The notes below the pieces were generated by a model. The model was not told where the DNA came from. It did no database searches and saw nothing but the letters and a program-made list of their open reading frames with translations. Made by a program: the position numbers and the translations under genes. This document shows positions 1-6,049 of a stretch of 12,090 bases of DNA, piece after piece (position 1 is the stretch's first letter; each line of letters opens with the position of its first letter). The stretch lies in assembly GCA_902772745.1 (NCBI GenBank), contig CACYBV010000113.1, forward strand, positions 1 to 12,090. Reading direction: 5' to 3'. This DNA is from an uncultured Eubacteriales bacterium. GTDB taxonomy: Bacteria; Bacillota; Clostridia; Lachnospirales; Lachnospiraceae.

Positions 1-90
1 ATGCGGCCTGCTATAATTACAAAGAGGCCTGGGTTTTCCCGGCGTCCCGGTGGATCGGGATTCTGGCGGATTATCCGGTATGACAGAAGG

Positions 91-110
91 CGGGGTGTCA
101 CGGGGTGTCA
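91..110. repeat. Perfect 10-bp tandem duplication
   Basis: The unit cggggtgtca occurs twice back to back (91-100 and 101-110) in the region upstream of the dehydratase gene. It follows the string ccggtatgacagaagg (75-90), which is nearly repeated in reverse orientation near 1622-1639. No function is evident; it may belong to a degraded intergenic repeat. Confidence 0.7.
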
Positions 111-179
111 TCTCGGCCGGACCGGAGCTTGGCACTCCCGCCCGGTTACCGGACAAAACGCGTGAATGCCACAATCGGC

Positions 180-211
180 TTGCTTTTTTCATTAGAGTAC
201 AGTAAGATAAT
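180..211 (+). promoter_or_regulatory. Putative sigma-70 type promoter of the dehydratase gene
   Basis: TTGCTT (180-185) and TAAGAT (203-208) are separated by 17 bases; the overlapping GATAAT (206-211) is an alternative -10. The predicted transcript would start about 20 bases before the gene and carry its ribosome binding site (ccggagg, 224-230). Both boxes deviate from consensus, so this is moderate evidence only. A further -10-like tataat sits at 12-17, but its -35 partner would be at or beyond the left edge of the window. Confidence 0.45.
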
Positions 212-237
212 CTCAAAAACAATCCGGAGGATTTCTT

Positions 238-1455
238 ATGTCAAATACAGTAACCATTCGGGATATTTACCCGATCTGCACCGCGCCGGAGCGGATTCCT
301 CTCGTCATCGTCAAGGTAGTGACTTCGGAACCCGGGCTTTACGGCATCGGCTGTGCAACTTACACGCAGCGCTGGATGACGGTCGCTCACGCGGTGGAAC
401 ATTATATGAAGCCGCTTCTTGTCGGGAAAGATGTCACAAGGATCGAAGATATCTGGCAGATGGCCATGGTCTCGCCCTACTGGCGGAACGGCCCGATCCT
501 GAACAACGCGATCTCCGGCGTTGACGAAGCGCTCTGGGACATCAAGGGCAAAATGCTCAATACGCCCGTATACAATCTCCTCGGCGGAAAGGTCCGGGAG
601 GCGGCGCGTGTTTACCGTCACGCGGACGGCCGGACGCTCGAAGAAGTCGGCGACAAGGTTCAGAAGTACATTGAAGACGGCCTGCAGGTCATCCGGATCC
701 AGCACGGCGGCTACGGCGGATCCCGCGGCAACAGCTATATGGAATCCCTCCGGCCGGAAGGCGCCTGCGACGGCGCGTATTACGATCCTCTCGGATACGA
801 GCTTTCGGTAACGAAACTTTTCGAATATATGCGGGTGCGTTTCGGCGACGGTATCGAGTTCTGCCATGACGTGCATGAGCATCTCGACCCGATCAACGCG
901 GTCCATCTTGCAAAGGAGCTGGAGAAATACCGTCCCTACTTCTATGAAGATCCGCTTCCGCCGGAACAGGTGGACTGGTTCCGCACAATGCGCCAGCATG
1001 CGGCGATCCCGATCGCGATGGGCGAGCTGTTCAACAATCCGAACGAGTACATGAAGCTTATCTCGGAGCGCCTGATCGACTTCATCCGCTGCCATGTTTC
1101 CCAGATCGGCGGCATTACGCCCGCGAAAAAGCTGGCTTCTGTGTGCGAGGCTTTCGGCATCCGCACCGCCTGGCACGGCCCCGGCGACACCTCGCCTGTC
1201 GGCCACGCGGCGGATGTGCATCTTGACGTTTCGAGCTGGAATTTCGGCATCCAGGAGTGGGCCGGATTCTCCGACACGATCAAGGAAGTCTTCCCCGGCT
1301 GTCCGGAACTCAAAAAAGGTTACGTTTACCCGAACGACAAGCCCGGTCTCGGAATCGACATCGACGAAGAACTCGCGGTGAAGTTCCCCTGCAGTGAAGC
1401 GCTTCCTCAGTGGACCAACTGCCGGCGTCCGGATGGGACCCTGAACCGGCCGTAA
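238..1455 (+). CDS. Enolase-superfamily dehydratase, ManD/RspA-like (D-mannonate/D-gluconate dehydratase subgroup)
   Basis: The 405-residue protein has the full length usual for the mannonate-dehydratase subgroup of the mandelate racemase/enolase superfamily, which removes water from sugar acids to give 2-keto-3-deoxy acids. The N-terminal capping domain spans about 1-115, then a TIM barrel. Visible Mg2+ ligands are D211 (FCHDVHEHLDP), E237 (YFYEDPLPPEQ) and E263 (PIAMGELFNN). H213, H313 (AWHGPGDTSP), R153 and Y159 are plausible catalytic residues. The C-terminus ends RRPDGTLNRP, where E. coli RspA, as I recall it, has an aromatic DGT-x-W tail, and Pro315 follows H313-Gly. These substitutions make high mannonate dehydratase activity uncertain. 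The start is chosen by ccggagg at 224-230, seven bases upstream. A reductase gene follows 227 bases downstream, a plausible sugar-acid pathway partner. The family is secure; the substrate is not. Confidence 0.9.
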   Translation: MSNTVTIRDIYPICTAPERIPLVIVKVVTSEPGLYGIGCATYTQRWMTVAHAVEHYMKPLLVGKDVTRIEDIWQMAMVSPYWRNGPILNNAISGVDEALWDIKGKMLNTPVYNLLGGKVREAARVYRHADGRTLEEVGDKVQKYIEDGLQVIRIQHGGYGGSRGNSYMESLRPEGACDGAYYDPLGYELSVTKLFEYMRVRFGDGIEFCHDVHEHLDPINAVHLAKELEKYRPYFYEDPLPPEQVDWFRTMRQHAAIPIAMGELFNNPNEYMKLISERLIDFIRCHVSQIGGITPAKKLASVCEAFGIRTAWHGPGDTSPVGHAADVHLDVSSWNFGIQEWAGFSDTIKEVFPGCPELKKGYVYPNDKPGLGIDIDEELAVKFPCSEALPQWTNCRRPDGTLNRP

Positions 1456-1489
1456 CTGCCTGGGAGCCGCAGAATCCGCCTGAGATATG

Positions 1490-1600
1490 CAGAACTCGCC
1501 AGTGGATCATACTGCCTCTCCGGCGACGGTTCCAGGTCACCCTAAGAAGCAGTATGATCCCACAGGCGCGAGGGAGTCTCAGACGGAGCGGGAACCACCC
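1490..1600. repeat. Long imperfect palindromic element between dehydratase and SDR genes
   Basis: Perfect 12-base inverted arms ggatcatactgc (1504-1515) and gcagtatgatcc (1549-1560) flank a 33-base loop. Outside them the complementarity continues imperfectly: gtgg on the left faces cccac on the right with one bulge, then ctcgcc-like against ggcgcgag-like. No T-run follows, so it does not look like an intrinsic terminator. It may be a REP/MITE-like intergenic element or an mRNA processing or stability hairpin. Confidence 0.6.
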
Positions 1601-1621
1601 GAAGGGCTCGAGGTATTTGCT

Positions 1622-1670
1622 GCCCTTCTGTCATCCCGGGCGAATGAAGTGGGTCGAGGGATCCCATCCC
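1622..1670. repeat. Possible dispersed intergenic repeat fragment (ATGACAGAAGG type)
   Basis: The stretch beginning cttctgtcatcccgggcga and running to atcccatcccg resembles the 'gatccc ... ggatgacag' intergenic repeats seen in many bacterial genomes. Its reverse complement shares 15 of 16 bases (ccgggatgacagaagg against ccggtatgacagaagg) with 75-90. A similar 'ggaggatcccc...ggatgacgg' string sits at 5785-5809. A match of this length can occur by chance in 12 kb, so a repeat family is only suggested. Confidence 0.3.
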
Positions 1671-1682
1671 GAAGGAGATAAC

Positions 1683-2522
1683 ATGGCAAAAACAGCAGTA
1701 GTGACCGGCGGGAGCCACAATATCGGACAGGGCATTGCGATTGTGCTTGCAGAGCACGGTTACGATGTCGCAATTACCTATAACAAACGGCGCGAAGGCG
1801 CCGAAGAGACGAAGGCGGAGATTGAAAAACTCGGCCGGCGGTGCTTTATTTATCAGGCTTCCCTGGAGAAGGCGGAAGTCCCGCAGCAGGTGATGGACCG
1901 GGCACACAGGGATCTCGGGCGGATTGACCTCTGCGTCTGCAACGCCGGAAACGGCGGCTTTCGCGGATCGGTGCTTTCGGTGACGCCGGAAGAAGTGAAT
2001 CAGGTCTTCGAAGTCAATTTCAGAAACTACATTCTCTGCGCAGGCGCGGCGGCGCGCTATATGGTCGCGGACCGGATTGCAGGGAATATCATTTTTATTA
2101 CATCCTCCCGCTGGGAGATGGCGTATCCTGATGACTATCTCTACGGAGGCTTCAAAGCCTGCGTAGAACGCGCGGCGCGTTCCATGGCTTTAGATCTTTC
2201 CTCCTATAATATTCGTGTGAACTGCGTCGCGCCCGGGGCCACCTGGAATCCCCCGAAAGGCATGGAGGAGCGCGTGAATTCTCCCTTTGTCAAAGAGTCG
2301 ATTCCGCTGCACCGTGTCGGAACGCCCCGTGAGAACGGGGAAGCAGTCGCCTACCTCGCAAGCGATGCGGCTTCCTATATCACCGGTATTACGATCCGCG
2401 TCGACGGCGGTCTGATCCTTCCCGGAATGCTTGAGGGATCTGAGAAGATCCCCTGGGTCCGCGAAGAGTGGAAGCAGAAAATGTATGACCGGGCGATGGC
2501 AATGATGAAGAGGGAAGAGTAG
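1683..2522 (+). CDS. Short-chain dehydrogenase/reductase (SDR) family oxidoreductase
   Basis: The 279-residue NAD(P)-dependent Rossmann enzyme shows the cofactor glycine motif TGGSHNIGQG (8-17), CNAG (86-89, a variant of NNAG), and a catalytic tetrad of N112, S141/S142, Y154 and K158 (Y-GGF-K). The usual SDR end VDGGL is at 240-244. About 30 residues after it form a charged C-terminal extension (LEGSEK...MMKREE) beyond the classical length of about 250. The start at 1683 is preceded by gaaggagataac, a strong Shine-Dalgarno. The frame stays open upstream to 1410, but that part lies in the repeat-rich spacer and over the end of the previous gene, and does not look like SDR sequence. Its position after a ManD-like dehydratase suggests a sugar or sugar-acid keto/alcohol interconversion, for example a mannonate/fructuronate-type step. 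The substrate cannot be read from the sequence. Confidence 0.92.
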   Translation: MAKTAVVTGGSHNIGQGIAIVLAEHGYDVAITYNKRREGAEETKAEIEKLGRRCFIYQASLEKAEVPQQVMDRAHRDLGRIDLCVCNAGNGGFRGSVLSVTPEEVNQVFEVNFRNYILCAGAAARYMVADRIAGNIIFITSSRWEMAYPDDYLYGGFKACVERAARSMALDLSSYNIRVNCVAPGATWNPPKGMEERVNSPFVKESIPLHRVGTPRENGEAVAYLASDAASYITGITIRVDGGLILPGMLEGSEKIPWVREEWKQKMYDRAMAMMKREE

Positions 2523-2560
2523 CGCCGGGCCTTTTTACTCTGGATCCGGCTGCTGTCAGC

Positions 2561-2608
2561 AAAAACACCGCTGTTTCGGGCACAATACCTGATCCGGCGG
2601 TGTTTTTT
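2561..2608 (+). terminator. Rho-independent terminator after the SDR gene
   Basis: The arms aaaaacaccgc (2561-2571) and gcggtgttttt (2597-2607) form an 11-bp stem with a long loop of about 25 bases, followed by T residues to 2608. The A-run on the left arm would let it also serve transcripts from the right, that is from the minus-strand secreted-protein gene ending at 2664. The two genes converge here, so a bidirectional terminator fits. Confidence 0.75.
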
Positions 2609-2663
2609 ACTGTTTAGAAAAGGCAGGAGCCTGACGATCATGCGGCGGCAGATCGGAGGGGAA

Positions 2664-3740
2664 TTACTTGCAAGTCATGGAGAAGACGACTTTCATCTGC
2701 GTTTTCGTTCCGGAAACGGAGGGCTTCCCGTTGCCGCCGAGTACAATCTCGGCTCTGAAATAATCGTTGTATTTTTTCAGCGATATCGGAGAGGTAAATT
2801 TCCCTTTCAGTGCCGATTTTCCATTCTTGGAAAGGTAAGTTTTCTTATTTGACAGATACTCGTCGCTGGACTTTTTCAGGGCGTCTGCCTGAGAATAGAG
2901 CTTAAATAGATTCTTGAAAGGAAGGCTTTTGGTCGCAAGATCCTTCACAACCGATCCGGCCGTGACGGCGACTTCGATATATTTTGATACAGGAGTTTTT
3001 GTATCGGCGATTCCTTTTCCCCTGTACATGCTGCTGTTCAGTTTCACACAGTTTGTTCCGGGACATGTAATGTCAAACTCAAAAGTCGGGACCAGCTTTG
3101 TGGGAACGGAATTGGAAGTAACACGGGAGAGCGCCAGCAGATATTCGTTTGCGGTGGAAGGCGCTTTATAGCCGTTTTTCAGCGCATACTTCATATTAAT
3201 CATGGAATTGTAGACAAACTGCACATGACCGTTCTTTTTGCATTCCAGATCCACATGTTCGTCAACCCGGTTGCTGTCAAGGGTGATATAGGAAAAATAG
3301 GTTGTATAGGTTTTCATTGTGACTGAGGCGGGGAACGAAGCTTTTCCGCGGTTTTCTGTATATTGCTGTACCGTGGTGCTTCTTGTGGAAGTTCTCGCCT
3401 TAAAGGTGAATTTGTATTCCTGAGCCGTGCCGTCCGTTCTCATAACTCCTTTGGTCAGCTCGCTGTTTACCCGCGAATAGTCATTTCCCACAGCTCCGGA
3501 AAAAGCGGTGGTCTTCACGAGAAGCGTATTGCCGTTTTTGGTAAACTGGTAGTACCAGACACCGCCTTTTTTGACGGCAGAGATTTTTCCGGTACGCAGC
3601 AGGTCATACTGCGTATAGGTGAGGGAAGTGGATTTGTCGAAACTGCTGATTGTCGTCTGGGACGCCGCAGAAGCGGAAACCGGGAAAGACAGTACGGTAA
3701 GGACAAGTACAAGGATGATTGCGGTAAGACGTTTTTTCAT
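2664..3740 (-). CDS. Secreted protein of unknown function with Sec signal peptide
   Basis: I do not recognise the family. The 358-residue product begins MKKRLTAIILVLVLTVLSF, a classic Sec signal with a positive n-region and hydrophobic core. It has a likely signal peptidase I site after A25 (VSASA|AS). The mature part (about 26-358) is rich in Thr, Ser, Lys and Tyr and looks beta-rich, with only four cysteines (C167, C226, C231, C357). No LPxTG, lipobox, SLH or dockerin motif is visible, so it appears to be released or loosely attached. The second half has a Lys/Leu/Ser-rich, probably helical stretch (about 264-325) before a final strand-like segment (328-358). The ribosome binding site (aggaggc, minus strand) lies at about 3749-3755, nine bases before the ATG. 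It stands alone, divergent from the decarboxylase unit and convergent with the SDR gene. Confidence 0.85.
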   Translation of the reverse strand: MKKRLTAIILVLVLTVLSFPVSASAASQTTISSFDKSTSLTYTQYDLLRTGKISAVKKGGVWYYQFTKNGNTLLVKTTAFSGAVGNDYSRVNSELTKGVMRTDGTAQEYKFTFKARTSTRSTTVQQYTENRGKASFPASVTMKTYTTYFSYITLDSNRVDEHVDLECKKNGHVQFVYNSMINMKYALKNGYKAPSTANEYLLALSRVTSNSVPTKLVPTFEFDITCPGTNCVKLNSSMYRGKGIADTKTPVSKYIEVAVTAGSVVKDLATKSLPFKNLFKLYSQADALKKSSDEYLSNKKTYLSKNGKSALKGKFTSPISLKKYNDYFRAEIVLGGNGKPSVSGTKTQMKVVFSMTCK

Positions 3741-3770
3741 TTTGGGTGCCTCCTGGAATTTTCTGATTAC

Positions 3771-3779
3771 AGCATACCA
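3771..3779 (-). promoter_or_regulatory. Possible extended -10 promoter for the secreted-protein gene
   Basis: On the minus strand TGGTATGCT has the form of an extended -10 element (TGn followed by TATGCT), about 30 bases before the start codon. No good -35 box is seen at 16-18 bases further upstream, so the assignment is tentative. Confidence 0.35.
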
Positions 3780-3908
3780 TACGGAGACTGCGGTTTTGTT
3801 TTTTCCTGCGGGTACTCTTCACAGAGCCGGATATGCCGTATTTTTATGATCGGAGTAAAACAGATTCAGGAGCGTGTTTGGGTCGCTTATCCGGCGACAA
3901 AACCCGAA

Positions 3909-3976
3909 CATATGCAGTCCGCATATGGACAGGGAGGCGGATCATATGATATAATTACTCAAAACATTTTCATATG
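3909..3976. repeat. Cluster of four CATATG palindromes around the decarboxylase promoter
   Basis: CATATG occurs at 3909-3914, 3922-3927, 3943-3948 and 3971-3976. The second sits in GTCCGCATATGGAC (3917-3930), whose outer bases GTCC/GGAC are complementary and which overlaps the -35 box. This could be an operator array or a chance outcome of an AT-rich promoter region. Confidence 0.4.
3926..3955 (+). promoter_or_regulatory. Sigma-70 type promoter for the leader ORF and decarboxylase
   Basis: TGGACA (3926-3931; 5 of 6 consensus) and a perfect TATAAT (3950-3955) are 18 bases apart. Transcription would start near 3962, about 55 bases before the leader ORF. The rest of the 3741-4015 interval holds the minus-strand promoter candidate, the CATATG cluster and no other ORF I would support. 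Confidence 0.7.
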
Positions 3977-4015
3977 GAATGATGAAAAAATAATTCAGGA
4001 AAAGGAAGACGGATC

Positions 4016-4063
4016 ATGAAGACGTTTCCGTGCTTATGGGAACGTAAGCGGAAGACAGTATAA
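4016..4063 (+). CDS. Putative 15-residue basic leader peptide (MKTFPCLWERKRKTV)
   Basis: A short ORF starts with ATG at 4016 behind a good Shine-Dalgarno-like purine stretch (aggaaaaggaagacgg; GGA at 4004-4006, nine bases away). It ends at TAA 4061-4063. The decarboxylase ATG lies three bases later in the same frame, so reinitiation or coupling is possible. Five of 15 residues are Lys or Arg, with R10-K11-R12-K13 in a row, matching the expected substrate class of the downstream enzyme. The DNA carries two mutually exclusive hairpins: 4022-4029 with 4038-4045 (one G-U pair) and 4032-4036 with 4045-4049. The main alternative is that the peptide has no role, or that the region is the original N-terminus of the decarboxylase broken by a nonsense codon. 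Detection is solid; function is inference. Confidence 0.45.
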   Translation: MKTFPCLWERKRKTV

Positions 4064-4066
4064 GGC

Positions 4067-5692
4067 ATGAGAATGCGGTACGGCTATACGGAGAGAGAAT
4101 ATCTGGGAATGGCGGAACAGAACTCGGAAAAAGCAGGGAAATACAGGAGCCGGAAAGAATCGGGCAGCAGAACAGTCTCCGCCCCGATCTGCGATTTTGT
4201 GCGCGCATATGCAGAGTCCGGGGCTGTTCGTATGCATATGCCCGGACATAAAGGCCGGGGATACCTCGGTGCGGAAGCGCTGGACATCACAGAGATTTCA
4301 GGCGCGGATGCTTTGTATGAAGCGGCAGGTATCATCCGGGAGAGCGAAGAAAACGCGGCAAAACTTTTCGGGACGAAGGCGACATTCTACGGAACGGAAG
4401 GATCGAGCCAGATGATCCGGGCGATGCTTTGTCTTACGGGGCTGTGGGCGCGGGAAAAGGACAGAAAAGAACGGCAGGCGGCATTGGTGCGGAAAGCGGA
4501 TGGAGAGTTTCCGTCCTGCCCGAACCGCCGCATCACGATCCTCGCCGCCCGGAATGTCCATAAATCTTTTGTACAGGCCTGCGCGCTTCTCGATTACGAC
4601 GTCGAATGGCTTTACGGAGAAGAAACTTCGCTTCTAAGCTGCAGGATCAGCCCCGAAACGCTTGAAAATGCCCTCAAAAGCATACACAGGCTTCCTGATG
4701 CGTTCTATATCACCTCGCCCGATTACCTCGGGAAAACGGCTGATATTCGCGCACTTTCGGACATCTGCCATTGCTATGGCATACCTTTCCTTGTCGATAA
4801 CGCACATGGCGCTTATCTGCATTTTCTTAAGGACCCGCAGCATCCGATGGATCTTGGGGCGGATTTGTGCTGTGATTCCGCGCATAAGACGTTTCCGGTG
4901 CTTACAGGGGGCGCGTATCTTCATGTGGCAAAAGAGCGGAACCGGCAGGAACAGAGCTGCTTCATCCGGACGGACATGCTGAATTTCTTTTCTGCAAATG
5001 CAAAATCCGCCCTGTCTCTTTTCGGCTCCACCAGCCCCTCCTACCTTATCCTGCAGTCGCTGGACGGCTGCAACCAGTATCTTGCGGAGGAATATCGGGA
5101 AAAGCTCGCGGTTTTTACGGAAAAGCTCGCAGTTATAAAGCAGAACCTTCGTGCATACGGCTTCTCCATTGAAGTAACAGAACCGTTAAAACTGACAATC
5201 CGCACAGGCTTTATGCAAAGTGGAGAAAACCGTCCCATCACAGGCGGCTTTTTGGCCGAATATCTTCGCGCCCATGGCATCGAATGCGAATTTTCCGACC
5301 CGGATTACCTGGTGCTGATGCCGGGACCGGAGAATACGGACGAAGAGCTTCGGAAAACTTCGGCTGTCCTTCAGAAATTTTGCGGAGATTATCCCGCTGC
5401 TCCTGCAGAAACCGGAAGGGATGCCGGAAATATTCCGGAGAAAGAGGAAGACAGTCTCTTTAAAAATCTTTGTCTTTCCCCCGCCGAACAGGTTCTCCCG
5501 ATCCGGGAAGCTGTTTTTTCTCCGCATGAAATCATCCCGGTTTCAGAAGCCCTCGGCCGGATCGCGGCTTCCCCCGCGGTTTCCTGTCCGCCCGCCGTTC
5601 CGATTGTCGTAAGCGGGGAGCGGATCACGGAGACTGCAGTTCAGGTGTTCCGGTATTACGGGATCGATACGGTAGAAGCGGTCCGGGAGTAG
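4067..5692 (+). CDS. PLP-dependent Orn/Lys/Arg decarboxylase family protein (Gram-positive, fold-type I)
   Basis: The enzyme probably decarboxylates lysine, arginine or ornithine to a polyamine precursor in the cytoplasm. The family signature MHMPGHKG (56-63) is followed by the phosphate-binding region GTEGSS (109-114), HK at 165-166 (likely PLP-stacking His), TSPDYLG (216-222), D244 in VDNAHGAY (pyridine N contact), and the Schiff-base lysine K274 in DSAHKT. A C-terminal domain follows a poorly conserved linker (about 441-465) and contains EALGRIAASPAVSCPPAVPI with SGE nearby. This is a variant of the usual YPPGIP...PGE segment. The 541-residue length is somewhat above the roughly 480 of Gram-positive relatives, partly from about 38 residues before the conserved APICDFVRAYAESG. 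ATG 4067 lacks a well-placed Shine-Dalgarno, while ATG 4109 has ggagag about 13 bases upstream, so the true start is uncertain. Substrate cannot be decided. Confidence 0.9.
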   Translation: MRMRYGYTEREYLGMAEQNSEKAGKYRSRKESGSRTVSAPICDFVRAYAESGAVRMHMPGHKGRGYLGAEALDITEISGADALYEAAGIIRESEENAAKLFGTKATFYGTEGSSQMIRAMLCLTGLWAREKDRKERQAALVRKADGEFPSCPNRRITILAARNVHKSFVQACALLDYDVEWLYGEETSLLSCRISPETLENALKSIHRLPDAFYITSPDYLGKTADIRALSDICHCYGIPFLVDNAHGAYLHFLKDPQHPMDLGADLCCDSAHKTFPVLTGGAYLHVAKERNRQEQSCFIRTDMLNFFSANAKSALSLFGSTSPSYLILQSLDGCNQYLAEEYREKLAVFTEKLAVIKQNLRAYGFSIEVTEPLKLTIRTGFMQSGENRPITGGFLAEYLRAHGIECEFSDPDYLVLMPGPENTDEELRKTSAVLQKFCGDYPAAPAETGRDAGNIPEKEEDSLFKNLCLSPAEQVLPIREAVFSPHEIIPVSEALGRIAASPAVSCPPAVPIVVSGERITETAVQVFRYYGIDTVEAVRE

Positions 5693-5759
5693 GGATTTCG
5701 AACCGGGATGCACCGGCTTGGTGAAATTACTTCCAGGCTTCCCCGCGGCGCGGGACTAG

Positions 5760-5800
5760 CCGGCCGTCAGCTCATTTTGCGGCCGGAGGATCCCCTTTTT
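5760..5800 (+). terminator. Weak candidate terminator after the decarboxylase gene
   Basis: A 7-bp GC stem, ccggccg (5760-5766) with cggccgg (5780-5786), has a 13-base loop. The T-run (5796-5800) begins nine bases after the stem, farther than in typical intrinsic terminators. This is the best candidate for ending the decarboxylase transcript, but it is not convincing. Confidence 0.3.
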
Positions 5801-5890
5801 GGATGACGGTCAGGCGGATAATCAGGTGTAAATTCGGGAAAAAGGCGGATTTCCCGCGGACTAATACGGCATATTATCAGGAAAAAACGG

Positions 5891-5920
5891 TTGTAGGAAA
5901 GGTCCGGATTGTGCTATAAT
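5891..5920 (+). promoter_or_regulatory. Sigma-70 type promoter of the PH-domain membrane protein gene
   Basis: TTGTAG (5891-5896) and a perfect TATAAT (5915-5920) are 18 bases apart. Transcription would begin near 5927, giving a leader of about 120 bases before the start codon at 6050. Confidence 0.65.
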
Positions 5921-5927
5921 ACATAAG

Positions 5928-6020
5928 GCAGTCCGAATATAGCAGACTGCTGAAGCCGGGCACCATGAAAACATCCGGCTTAGGAGCGGAAATTCTGCTT
6001 CTGCGGAAACGACAACGCAG
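5928..6020 (+). promoter_or_regulatory. Structured 5' leader with three successive hairpins
   Basis: Three short stems lie in order in the predicted 5' UTR: gcagtc (5928-5933) with gactgc (5945-5950); agccgg (5954-5959) with ccggct (5975-5980); ctgcg (6001-6005) with cgcag (6016-6020). A strong aaggagg (6034-6040) follows in single-stranded context. I do not recognise a known riboswitch. The stems may be stabilising or regulatory. Confidence 0.4.
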
Positions 6021-6049
6021 GTCCGGAAGTCAAAAGGAGGATATATTGT

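Larger units (their letters stand above)
5693..6049. other. 357-bp intergenic region with several hairpins and a promoter
   Basis: No ORF here is convincing. From left to right: cccgc/gcggg with a 3-base loop (about 5742-5754); ccggccg (5760-5766) with cggccgg (5780-5786); a 'ggaggatcccc...ggatgacgg' repeat-like string (5785-5809); cgggaaa (5835-5841) with tttcccg (5850-5856); then the promoter at 5891-5920 and a structured leader. The 5760-5786 stem is followed within ten bases by ccccttttt and may end the decarboxylase transcript weakly. Confidence 0.6.

Noticed and set aside
241..1221. Long minus-strand ORF (326 residues) opposite the dehydratase gene
   Set aside because: It is the antisense shadow of a well-supported enzyme gene, has no ribosome binding site and shows Arg/Asp/Val-rich composition typical of reverse-frame translation.
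1410..1682. N-terminal extension of the SDR frame
   Set aside because: It overlaps the end of the dehydratase gene and the repeat-like spacer, lacks SDR similarity, and a strong ribosome binding site with ATG 1683 gives the standard SDR N-terminus.
3363..4019. Plus-strand ORF of 218 residues opposite the secreted-protein gene
   Set aside because: It lies mostly antisense to a gene with a clear signal peptide and ribosome binding site, and continues through a promoter region; no domain or start signal supports it.
5690..5725. tRNA-like T-arm string (ggatttcgaacc) after the decarboxylase
   Set aside because: The reverse complement contains GGTTCGAAATCC, but the flanking bases do not form a 5-bp T-stem and no acceptor, anticodon or D arm could be built around it.
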